Shown piece after piece: positions 33,015 to 43,400 of a stretch of 64,000 nt of DNA. Position 1 is the first letter of the stretch, and each line of letters begins with the position of its first letter. The notes below the pieces were generated by a model that searched no databases, was not told the DNA's origin, and was given only the letters and a program-made list of their open reading frames with translations. The position numbers and the translations under genes are program-made. Source of the stretch: Telmatactis stephensoni (lineage: Eukaryota > Cnidaria > Anthozoa > Actiniaria > Isophelliidae); the NCBI GenBank assembly GCA_029948255.1, contig JALIZF010001761.1, positions 310,001 through 374,000 of the forward strand, in the 5' to 3' direction.

Positions 33015-35671
33015 ATGGACAGCAGTGGCGGTGAACAAGTGACTGAACAGATTGGTGAAGATACAATCATTGAGAAACTGAAGAAAATCTTTGGAGATAC
33101 AATCGCCAAAGCCTTCGAAGGTACGTTTTCGCGCCAATCTTGCCTTTGTCAATATTTCTCTAAAAATTCCCTCTAAACCTAAAATTCTATATACAAGACT
33201 ATTTCATATGATCAGTCTTCTTTTGTTATCCCAAAGTAGTGCTAAATTTTAATAAGCTTATAGGAAAAGAGTGAAAACCAGCATGAAGATTGGCGGACTT
33301 TGCACTAGTTTTGGCGCCAATCTCTTTGGCCCTACTCATCTCCTGGGATTTGGGTAAAACATTCAAATTTGCCTTAATTGTGTTTGTAAAATAAAAATAA
33401 AACGATTGTCGACTAAATGATATATTTCTACGAACTCATAACTTAAATTAAACTTGTGTCATATGTGTCCATTGTGATGCCAGCTACGTACCCTGACTGA
33501 ACTAATAAACTCGATCCAAAGGAAAATAAAGTACAATGCATGTATGTATGTATAAGCCACGTTTGTTTCATGTAGCTGCAGCATTCAATATATTGCTTTT
33601 TTTCTGGTATATTAAAGCTTAATTAAGTCTTAAACAATTCTTCTTATTACAGATGAGGATATAACCGAGCCTGGGGCATTAACGGACCTACTACAAAGAG
33701 ACAGTGACGCCAATATCTTTAAAAATCTTGGATTAAATTATGGCAAAGTGGTGAAGTTGAAACAACATTTCAAAGTACTTTCCTCTCCTACAACCTCTGG
33801 CGAGAGCACCAAAAAGGCATCCAAACCAACAATGGCTGGTTTGGCATTACACGATGCCGAAACAAGGAGGGTCTATCTTGCTAAGTAAGCAATTAAGTAT
33901 GTTTGTTGATCATTTTAGCAATTGCTGGGTTTCAAACAGCTGTTGAATTTCAATATCTGCCTCAAATGGTGGTCTGTTTTCGACCACCATGTGCTCTCAA
34001 TGAAAATTCTATCAAGATTGAGAATGACGTCGTATGAAACCCAGCAATCTCCTCTCCTTGACGATCAGTTCTTCTGACAAAATCGTTATTGTTAATTTAA
34101 TAGCAATTGAGTTATGTTGAGGCTAATCCTACACATATGATAGATACAACTTTATTGAGGCTGCCTATAAGGCCTTTTCAGTCAAAATACTTTCAAATAG
34201 TAATACTCGTGTCTGTTACTATTTTACAGTCTTGTTTTTGTGAGGCTTGTGTTGCTGTGCTGTGACAATGTGCTTGTGTTAAAATTTAATAATTTATTGT
34301 TTATACAGGAGGAAAAAAGTGGGTATGCTGGCAACTCAAAAGTGGGGTAGTTTTTATCCTAAATTCAACAACCCTGATACAGGACTAGAATTGGAGCAAT
34401 TTGCTACTGAGATTGCAGATCAGTGCGCTGTCCCAGAGGTTGGTTTCAATGTAGATGGAATAATGCAACACATAAAAGATTATTTCAACGAACAAAGACG
34501 CCATAAAAAAGAGTAAGCTAATCAACATTTTGCCAGCTAAAAATCACACTCAATCAACAAATTGACTGTGAGCACTGCATGCTTATATATTGAATTTAGG
34601 GTAGAGGGCAAGCATTTAATATATCCATGACACAGTACTAAATAATTAGCACCATTTATGGATAGTTTGCATTCTACACAATGCTTATTGAAATAATATT
34701 TGAAAAATCTGCTAAAGCCTGGTTTTCACTATGACACAAGCATAAAATCAAAAAAATTATCCTTGTGCTTATACTGTCTTGCAATTGTTCTGGCTTAAGT
34801 TTTTTTACTCTTGAAAACAGACAATCTGATGAAAACCAGGCTTTAATACGTTTTACAAATAGAAGCTAAATTAAGACCATCATGCTTTTACATGTAAATT
34901 CTAGAGTGGTCAAGGAAGCTTCAGTTCAGGAGAATCTGGATCATCATCTGAGGTGAGAAAAACATAAAAATAACTTTTTGTCTAGAATAAGCACGATATT
35001 GTTTTTATTTCAAAACTAAAAGGTGAGGTTTTAATGTAGGTTTCCTTTTAAATTGTAGGACAAGAAGAGATCTCCTGTGACATTGCAAATGAAAAAAGCA
35101 AAAAAGCCGCACCTACCTGTCATGGTAAGAATAAACATATTATACTAGCAATTTCAAGGGAAGATAAGTTTAATGAGTATTCTATACAGTATTTTAAGAG
35201 ACATGTATGATATAGGTAACCCTTGATTCTGTATTACAGTCCAGTACAAGTGGAAATCCTTACAACACTGATGATGGCAGTAGTGATGACCTCCATGGTA
35301 GTGATACAGATGATACGGTTATACTAAGTTCTCAAGAATTGGAAGGAACTGCAACAAGTGACCAAATCAAAACTGTTAAATTTCAACTACAGCCTGATGT
35401 GAATATAACCGGAAGGGTTTGTAACCTCATTATTAAGTCAGTTTGTGGACAGCAGGTTTTAAAGCAAAGAGATAGTGTTGTGAAAGTTCTCCAGAAGGTG
35501 TTTAATGTAAACAAGAAGACCTTAACTGACCTTACACACTCTCAGCTTACAGAGGTACTGGCAAAAAAGTTAATCAAACAGGGTTATATTGCAATGACTA
35601 AGGAAATAGATAACTTGGACAACTTGAAAAATTCAGATTTTGTTGTCAAAAAAAGCCTAGCTAATTGTTAA
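33015..35671 (+). CDS. Second EnSpm gene, multi-exon, unknown function
   Basis: Exons with GT-AG borders are 33015-33120 (MDSSGGEQVTEQ), 33653-33884, 34309-34512 (ATQKWGSFYPKFNNPDTG), 34905-34952, 35059-35124 and 35240-35671 (ends SLANC-stop). Exons 1-3 and exons 4-6 are each in frame, but the 34512/34905 junction is one phase off, so a small exon or alternative site between them is missing from my model. The product is mostly hydrophilic, with a Ser/Asp-rich linker and a C-terminal segment (NITGRVCNLIIKSV to VLAKKLIKQGY) that may be a small helical DNA-binding domain. In plant CACTA elements a second protein binds the subterminal repeats; the same role here is inference. Confidence 0.65.
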
Positions 35672-35709
35672 GTACTATACTATTACAACACATCTGAAAA
35701 TTGTTGAGA

Positions 35710-35975
35710 TTTGTTGTAGTAGAGTTCATATAAAGGAAGGAGCTGTAATAAGTGACCAATTACAAAGCAGTACTGTTCAATTTCAATTTCAGCCTGATAT
35801 GAATATAGCCATAAGAGTTTGTAACCTCGTTATTAAGTCAGTTTGTTGACTGCAAGGTTTTAAAGCAAGGAGAGAGTGTTGTGAAAGTTCTCTAGAATGA
35901 GTTTACTGAAACAAGAAGACTTTAACTGACCTTACACATACTCAGCTTAGAGGCACTTTGCAAAAAAAAGTTATT
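35710..35975 (+). pseudogene. Decayed duplicate of the last exon of the second EnSpm gene
   Basis: Sequence here follows 35390-35590 closely (ATAAGTGACCAATTACAAA, TTGTAACCTCGTTATTAAG, GTTGTGAAAGTTCTC, CTTTAACTGACCTTACAC), but has stops and indels. It is a tandem partial duplication of the final exon that has lost coding ability. Confidence 0.8.
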
Positions 35976-36084
35976 TATTTGTTAAGTGATTTGTTTAAAT
36001 TAGAGTTTATATAATTAAAGTTGTTTTTGATAAAAAATTGTTTGTTAATGCATGCTTTCTGGGAAATGTGTGGGAATATTCTTT

Positions 36085-36660
36085 CAAAACTAAAATGGGA
36101 TTTTACTGGGAATATTGCATCCACAGAAACCCAATTTTGGCAATGCATTGGGACAATAATTTCCCAAAGATGGTATTTTTAATGGGAATGTTCTGTCCAT
36201 ATAAAAACCCAATTTTGGCAATGCATTGGGACAATAATTTCCCAACAATGGTATTTTAATGGGAATGTTCTGTCCACATAAAAACCCAATTTTGGCAATA
36301 CAATGGGGCAATAATTTCCCAACATTGGTATTTTAATGGGAATATTATGTTCACATAAAAACCCAATTTTGGCAATACACTGGGACAATAATTTCCCAAA
36401 GATGGTATTTTAATGGGAATATAATGTCTACATAAAAACCCAATTTTGGCAATGCATTGGGACAATAATTTCCCAAAGATGGTATTTTAATGGGAATATA
36501 ATGTCTACATAAAAACCCAATTTTGGCAATGCATTGGGACGATAATTTCCCAAAGATGGTATTTTAATGGGAATACAATGTCTTCATAAAAACCCAATGT
36601 TGGCAATGTATTGGGACAATAATTTCCCAAAGATGGGATTTTACTGGGAATATTATGACC
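36085..36660. repeat. Right subterminal array, 77-bp units, about 7 copies
   Basis: Units contain AATGGGAATATTATGTC, AAAAACCCAATTTTGGCAA and CATTGGGACAATAATTTCCC. The period is 77 bp (36181, 36258, 36335). Although the unit differs from the left array, both are built from TGGGAAT/AATTCCCA-type cores, so they may bind the same protein. Overlapping frames on both strands here are translations of the repeat. Confidence 0.93.
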
Positions 36661-36826
36661 AAAGATTGGTTTTGGTAGCATTTTTCCAATCCTGGGAAAT
36701 TAATGTTGAAACCCAAAAAAACCCCAATAATTCCCCACTTTTTTCCCAAATTGGAAATTGACAATTTTTTCCTGTGTATGATGTATTTCTAGATTCAACT
36801 GAGGATTTGGCTAGGCTTTATAGGCA

Positions 36827-36985
36827 CTTTAAACGTGGCACGGATTTCGTTTCCGTTACATTAATATTCCGGATCAGTAGAAACACCGTCAGCGCATTCC
36901 ACGAATCTCCACCCTCTCCCCATGTAACATAATTTCACAAGATAACTATTAGAGAGCAAATCTAAGGAAATACAGAACTAAATCT
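36827..36985. repeat. Direct repeat, copy 1 (about 157 bp)
   Basis: Matches 37997-38151 in the same orientation (AAACGTGGCACGGATTTCGT, CATTCCACGAATCTCCACCC, GAGAGCAAATCTAAG) with about 10 percent differences. It starts just outside the EnSpm right end. Confidence 0.88.
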
Positions 36986-36989
36986 CAAA

Positions 36990-37990
36990 TAACTAGACGC
37001 ACATAGTGCGTTTACTCGTGCCCAAGTGGAATTCAGTCTGGCATGAGAATAAATATGTTTTAAAGCCAGTTTGGTCACGTTTTGAGTTCGGCCTCTGGTT
37101 CGGTACTGAACGGCGGAATATTTGTCAGCTTCGCCGGCAAGCTGATTTGAACTCATGGCAGGTCTCGATCCAAAATTTCCAATTAAAAAGGCATTTAGAT
37201 ATGAGCTGCCTTTATGTCTGATATTTATTAAGTAATTTTATAGCTGCTAAGGTAACAGCGATTCACATGTTGACAAATGCATGATGTTGCAGACTCATTG
37301 TAGCGTCGCGAAAGCACACCGTCCTGTTTGGGTGACCTGTTTGACCTCTGTCTATTTTCTTTGATATTTTAAAGTAGCGGTTGCTTTGTAATCATTGACT
37401 TTCTAATAGTATTTATTTTAGTTTGTACGCCAAAAAATTTCAGCCATACCATTAAATTACAGAGAACATTGAAATACATAATGTTTCCAATCGTTCCTTT
37501 TATCCTTGATTGAAAAACAGCTTATTAAAAATGCTTCAAAACCAGAAAAAGCATACAACTGAAAAATGAAATGATAATATTTACTACACAGTAAGGAAAA
37601 CAAAAAGAATTAATTCTTTATATTCCATGAGGATTCGAACCTGGACCCGTTCATTTACGCTGGTGTTACATGATTGCCTGGGGTGCCTGTGGCTTGCCTC
37701 GTTTTCATGGCACATTCTCGACTACGACGATAGATAGAACAAAACGCAAACCTAGACTCGTGCCGGCCTAAAGGCCTGGGCATGAGTAAAAATAAGCTCT
37801 AAAACAACAAGTAGTAAAGAAGTAAAGACTTGCAAGAAGTACTTTTCAAAAGCGTGGCTCAAGTTGCTTGTAGGATGTTATCAATATTGATCTGAATGAA
37901 TCCGTACCAGTAGGTGAAATGAATATGCTATAAATTTACCTAACCATCAGTTGGTGCTAACCCTTCGTGCAACCGGAGCCAGAGAATGTA
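36990..37990. other. Spacer between the direct repeats, no gene seen
   Basis: No exon is recognised. A tRNA T-arm-like GGATTCGAACCTGG (minus-strand sense) occurs near 37632, without a clear A box. The frame 37006-37221 shows no recognisable features. Confidence 0.4.
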
Positions 37991-37996
37991 ACTTTT

Positions 37997-38151
37997 AAAC
38001 GTGGCACGGATTTCGTTTCCGTGACATTGATATTCGGGATCTAGAATCACCGCCAACGCATTCCACGAATCTCCACCCTCTCCCCATGTAACATGATTTC
38101 ACGAGATAATTACTAGAGAGCAAATCTAAGGGAATACGGAACTAAATCTAC
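37997..38151. repeat. Direct repeat, copy 2, upstream of the A2M-like gene
   Basis: Second copy of 36827-36985, ending about 270 bp upstream of the start codon of the alpha-2-macroglobulin-like gene. It could be part of its upstream regulatory region or simply a dispersed repeat. Confidence 0.85.
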
Positions 38152-38371
38152 AGTGAAAATAATGAACGCATGAATTTCCCAGCGAATGAAATTACTGACA
38201 AGCAGATTTGAAATGAGTGGAAAGATTACGGTAGGGACATGCGGTACGCTTGAGTTTTGATACGTAAAAAATGCATTTTCCGATCACGCCACTAAACCTT
38301 GGCAGATGCATTGTCCAGCCTAGCCATCCTGTCGATATATCAAGTTACCGGATATCCTCTATCTAAAGCTT

Positions 38372-38377
38372 TATAAA
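38372..38377 (+). promoter_or_regulatory. TATA box of the A2M-like gene
   Basis: TATAAA within GCTTTATAAAGGATT lies 42-47 bp upstream of the start codon at 38419. That would place transcription start near 38400 and give a very short 5' leader. It is the only TATA-like element close to the start. Confidence 0.6.
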
Positions 38378-38418
38378 GGATTGCGTAGCTTGGAAAGAGT
38401 CGATCAACTCCAAGCAAC

Positions 38419-38492
38419 ATGATGATTTGGATGAACATATCTGTGCTCACGTTTTTGCTGCTAGCTCTCGTGAGCTTCCAGCAAGCCAAAAG
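38419..38492 (+). other. Signal-peptide exon of the A2M-like gene
   Basis: The first exon encodes about 24 residues: a short N-terminus, a hydrophobic core ([11 protein letters not shown]) and a polar end (QQAKR) before a GTAGGC donor. This is a typical cleavable secretion signal. It fixes the start codon, and no longer in-frame start is visible upstream. Confidence 0.9.
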
Positions 38493-40376
38493 GTAGGCAA
38501 GTTTTGAACAAGTTTTAGCTAAAGGGTGAAAATGTTCAGCACAAGTAAACAAAAACTTATGAGAATGAATGAGTATAAACTGCGTATTGGATCATGATGG
38601 TAAAATTAGTTAAAGAACATCTGTAATGCAGTATACCAGAAAGCGTAGTGTAGTAAAGTTTTATATGGTTTTATAGATTTCCACTCTTCAAAACTATTTA
38701 ATAAGAAAACCCCGTTCTCTCGTGTGCTTTGATGTTGTAATGTTAGTAACGAGTCACGCCAGTCAATATAATAGCGTTACCTAGGTCTCCAAACTCTTCC
38801 AAAATGATGTATGAATTTGGAATGAATTTTATATCAAAAGATTCAACAAATTAATCAAAATTAAATTGCATTGCATTTACTTCCATTTTTTATAAATAGG
38901 ATGACGAATTTAATGTCGACCAATTCTTGCTGCGATCACTCAGAACATTCAACATGATTTAACTCCTTAACGCATACTCTGAGCATGTTGGTTTCCACTG
39001 GCAGCGGTCACACTGAACATTTGTCAATCCTCTAGTGTGACTGCAGCCAATTTTTCTATCTTTTCTAAACAACAGTGGCTACGTAATCACCACCCCTCGC
39101 GTTTATCGAACTGGGTCCACACAAACTTTAAATGTCGACCTTCATGGCGATAGTGCACTGTGGAACGTTACAGCGTTTTTGAAAAACACTCGAAGCAATA
39201 AGGTCATCTCTCAGTCAAGCAAAACGCTCAGAGGAGATTCACAGGGGACTATTGAAATCCAGGTTTGTCTTAAAACAATACAGCATATCATCTTAATGAT
39301 TGTAGAAAAACAAATGAATAGCATTCGTTTTGTATGAGTAGCTTGAAAATATAATCTTTGTTAGTTAATAATAGTTAACGATAAATATAGCGTCTCTTCC
39401 AATGAGCACCCACCCTATTATTCGAAAAATTAGTCTGGGACCTGGGGCCCCTTTCTCAAAAGACCCCATAACTTTACGACGGACCCGTTAACTTATTCGA
39501 TTTATTTAGGCTAACGGGTCCGTAAAGTTATCGGGTCTTTCAGTTGAGAAACGGGGCCCGCTTATTAGTAGAAATATGGTGTTTTAAGTTTTATATTTTT
39601 GTTTCATGAAAGATACCAGAAAGTATGTCCATCTCTTACAATCGATTCAACAACGTGTACTTGCAAGTACATGGTGTTGCTAATGGAAAACCTGAATTCT
39701 GGAGCAAACAGGCTTTGACACTTGAAAAGCAAGAGGACACTCTCTTCATTCAGACTGATAAACCGATCTATAAGCCTGGACAGACAAGTAAGTGTTTTAG
39801 AACGGGAGTTCCCTATGAAAACATTGGGGATTCTAGTCGTATCTTTCAGTGGGTAAAAAGCGACTTGGTGTCTTTTGGGCAAACATTAAAAGCTAAAAAA
39901 AGTTTAAAATGATTGTGAGGACACTCTTAGGTAACTAGCAATGTTGTACAACCTTTTATTTAAAAAAAGGAGTTTAACCATCGAATCGAAAGATGAAATT
40001 GTTCTATCGTTTGTATTTGGTATCTTTTAGGGGTTACAATTTCTAAGCAACGCCCATTGCAATTTAAGGGCATATTTGCCGGAAAAGTTCCAACGGGCAT
40101 CCCGATGTTTTTATACAGGAGTGAGGGTTAAAGACAAAAGACAGTTTAAAATTGGATAATAAACTTGATACTTTAATGACATAGTTGAGTGGAGAGTATA
40201 TACAGGGCTGGTTGGATATGCCGGTCTCCTCATAGTGGTTTTCAGCTTGGATAAAATCCAGTGGATAAAGTGACGGCGTTAATACATTAATCCACTGCAA
40301 TACATTAATCCACTGGATAAGGATTTATCTTTAATTTATCATCACTTGTTTATCACAAGAGTTTCATTTTGTTTTG

Positions 40377-40407
<31 letters not shown>

Positions 40408-43400
40408 CTTTGCTTTGTTTTTGTTTTTGTTATTTTTTGTTTTGTTTTTTGTTGTGGTTGTTGTTGTTGTTGTTGTTCTGTATGTTTGCTTAATTGCTTG
40501 TTGTATTTTGTTGTATAATTTTTAGTTCGTATGAGAGTTGTTGGTGTAAAAGCTGACTTAAAGCCTTTGGTCGGAAAGGTAAATATACCAGTGAGAATAC
40601 TGTAATCTAATTTATAGCTTACAAGCTTGAGTGACTTTCCAATTGGTTTATGTGAGCCAAAATCTCTAGTGGGTTCTAATAACTTATACAATCTTTCAGG
40701 TCGAGCAAGTATTCATATCGGTAAGTAAAACAAACTTCAAAAAAGCCCAGTAGACTAGCTCGCATTAAATCATTCAAGGGGTTAAAATTTCCAAGCCTCG
40801 CCTATTGCAAAAAGACCTCCGATATCCTGCTAGGAGTATATTTACTATATAGTTACTCCTAAATATAAGGACGGGGATGCTCGTCGGAAATTTTGAAAAT
40901 GACCCCTAAAAGGTACCTGTGTGGGAGTGGCAACAATTCATTTCTACCCCTAAAAGGTACCAATTCAAAAACAACAATAAAGAATTAAGTAATGAAACAA
41001 TTTATTATCGATGTGCTTTGAAGATTCAATTCAGATCATCGAAATCGTCCCTTTCATGCTTATTTTAGGTAGTTTATTTGCCCCAAAACAGTCCCTAAAA
41101 GGTACCAGCTATGTCTCTGGTAGTCCACTTAAGTCTGAGACACCCTAAAAGGTACCAGATTGCAGATTTTGACCCTTACATGGTACGACGAGCATCCCCG
41201 TCCATTTACGATCGGAGTCCCCCCCCTCCCCCCCCCCCGGGAGATATTGTAATTGTTTTACATACGAAAGTTGACTTATCAGAAACAAGGCCGTAAATTT
41301 AGACTTGCGGAATAAGGTTCCAATATCAGTTTTTCTGAGAGCGAGAAACGGACGGCGGGAGGCTGCAAATATATTTCTGGATTCTCAGGATGTTTGTTTT
41401 CAACAATATGTACGTGCTGAAATGTGTCGTGGATTTTCATAGTCAATTGAAATCTGCTCTCATCAATTAGTCTGGCCTCAAGGCTGTCAGCAAGTTCTTG
41501 ACCTTCCACTGATCTTGTTCCTCCTCTAAAAGATATGATGCGTGCCATTGAATCGTGTGAATAGATGCATGAAAGACGATGAGACACGATTTGAAGGTGC
41601 ATATTTGGAGCCAGAGGGCATGCGTTGTCTGCGTTCTGTTTTATGGAATGCGGGACGCCGAAAACACCTACGTTTAAGTGCAATAGACAAAAGGGTCTCA
41701 ACCGTTAGCCATAAAATGGCCAAAAATCTAGCCGTACTGGGCGCGCGTAAAAAGTTGAAAGTTATCAAGAACAATTACCAAAGCTCTTCTGGAGTCGGGC
41801 TTTGTGTCATTATACCAAAAGACAGAGCTGGGGTCTTGTTCAGTAAATTTGAAGAGTTCTAAGACCGGAAATGTGTCATTTTTCCACAGCGAAAATTAAT
41901 TTCTAACCTTCAAAAACAAAGAAAATTAATTATGAACTTTTCGTTATCCGTAGCGGGAAAAAATTAAACGTTACTGTTAAAAGCTCAAAATATTCACCGT
42001 TAACGGTAAAAGCTATAAAGGGATAAAAGCTATAGAGAGATACCCTGCAAGTCTTTCTCCTTTTCCCTAGGTAAAGGAAGACTGCTCACAGAGTAATAGA
42101 GACCCTAATACAGCGACTATTTGTCTCCTGTTGATCATGAATTGCCATTCAGACCCTAATTTTAGAATAAAAGAAATGTTAGCGAAACTGTTCAAGCTAA
42201 AACAGAGAGATTAAGCATCGTGTAGGCGGGAAATGGCAGACGGCAACGTGGATCACGTGCATGACATCGTTTTTTTACGTCTGGCGGTTGCCGTTTTAAC
42301 GCAAATCCGAGTCGTTTCAAGTAGGACGTTAACGCTAGAAGTTACTTGCACATTTAAGTGCAAAACGCACCGCGCTATGCGCGAAAAAGAAAGTCACGTG
42401 GTCCTCCCTGCCGTTTCCCGTTTACGTGATGCTTAATCTTTCTATACAGACATGAAGTGGCACAAATTCTAGGTTTTTCAGGTTGTGTTTTTTGCAAAAG
42501 ATGACGATTGATTTGTTTTTGGGTTTACGGCTCATTTGCAACTGAAGTAGATAATAATTGTATAATAATGTATAATAATGTTGTCTATCAAGACATCTTC
42601 TCCGAAACTGGAAAGAAGTAGCTGCGGTTATTCATGTACCGCTTCTGGGTATCACGTCTCTGCTTCCATTTGTGCTATGATCGCGTGAGGAGCTCGCGAG
42701 CAAGGCATCCAGTAAGAATGAAGTAGTGGATATTCATGTACTTTCCGGAATTCACGTCTCTGCTTCCATTTGCGTTATTACTCAACAAAACACCAAATGT
42801 GGTTTGCGGGAGGACTCCCCTGTATTTTGGACGGGAATGATCGTCTGGAATTTGATTTTTTACTCTAAATTTAAAAGGTAACGAAAAAGGGTGTGGCATG
42901 AACACTTTAAGAATACTGATAAAATGAAAAGCAACGACTATTTCAAGATCGCCTCAGTTGCCGTTGCCTTTAATTCTAATACAGTAGTCATGTAGAATTT
43001 TAACATTTGCAACAGCTTGACTTTGTCGTTCGTTGTTCATTTGATATCCTCAAAAGGTGTCAATTTCTGTAAAAGTAGTTAGATCTGACCATGAGCACCT
43101 GTAATGTACCAAACACCGTGATTTTGACCTTTAAAGGCTACAAGACCATCCCCGTCAAAAACAGGTCCCTTTCTCCCTCCCCTTCTCTCTCATAATGTCG
43201 GCCATCATTTCCTTATAATTACTCCCAACCTTCCTTTTATAGAACCCTAAAGGTGTACGTATGATGCAGTGGAACAACATGGACTTTAAAAACGGCAAGA
43301 AGAAATCTGTTTACTTTACATATCTGTCTACCGCATCCATCCATCCTTCCATCCATCCATTCATCCATCCACCTATTCATCAATCCCATTCATTCTTCTA

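Larger units (their letters stand above)
27755..36776. mobile_element. Complete 9.0-kb EnSpm/CACTA transposon
   Basis: The ends are CACAGGAAAAAATGGTCAAT (27755) and, in complement from 36776, CACAGGAAAAAATTGTCAAT. They are near-identical over about 28 bp and are flanked by TAT at 27752-27754 and 36777-36779. The element carries a tnp2-type transposase (-), a divergent second gene (+), a shared promoter and long subterminal arrays on both sides. Both genes look open, so this could be an autonomous or recently autonomous copy. Confidence 0.93.

Noticed and set aside
37600..37700. Possible tRNA gene or SINE (GGATTCGAACCTGG resembles a T arm)
   Set aside because: No matching A box or cloverleaf is seen at the right distance.
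40353..40691. Gln/Lys-rich minus-strand frame
   Set aside because: It comes from a T-rich simple repeat in an intron, with no independent support.
41279..41862. Two overlapping frames of over 100 codons on opposite strands
   Set aside because: Neither has a recognisable motif or splice context; they are probably chance frames in intron DNA.
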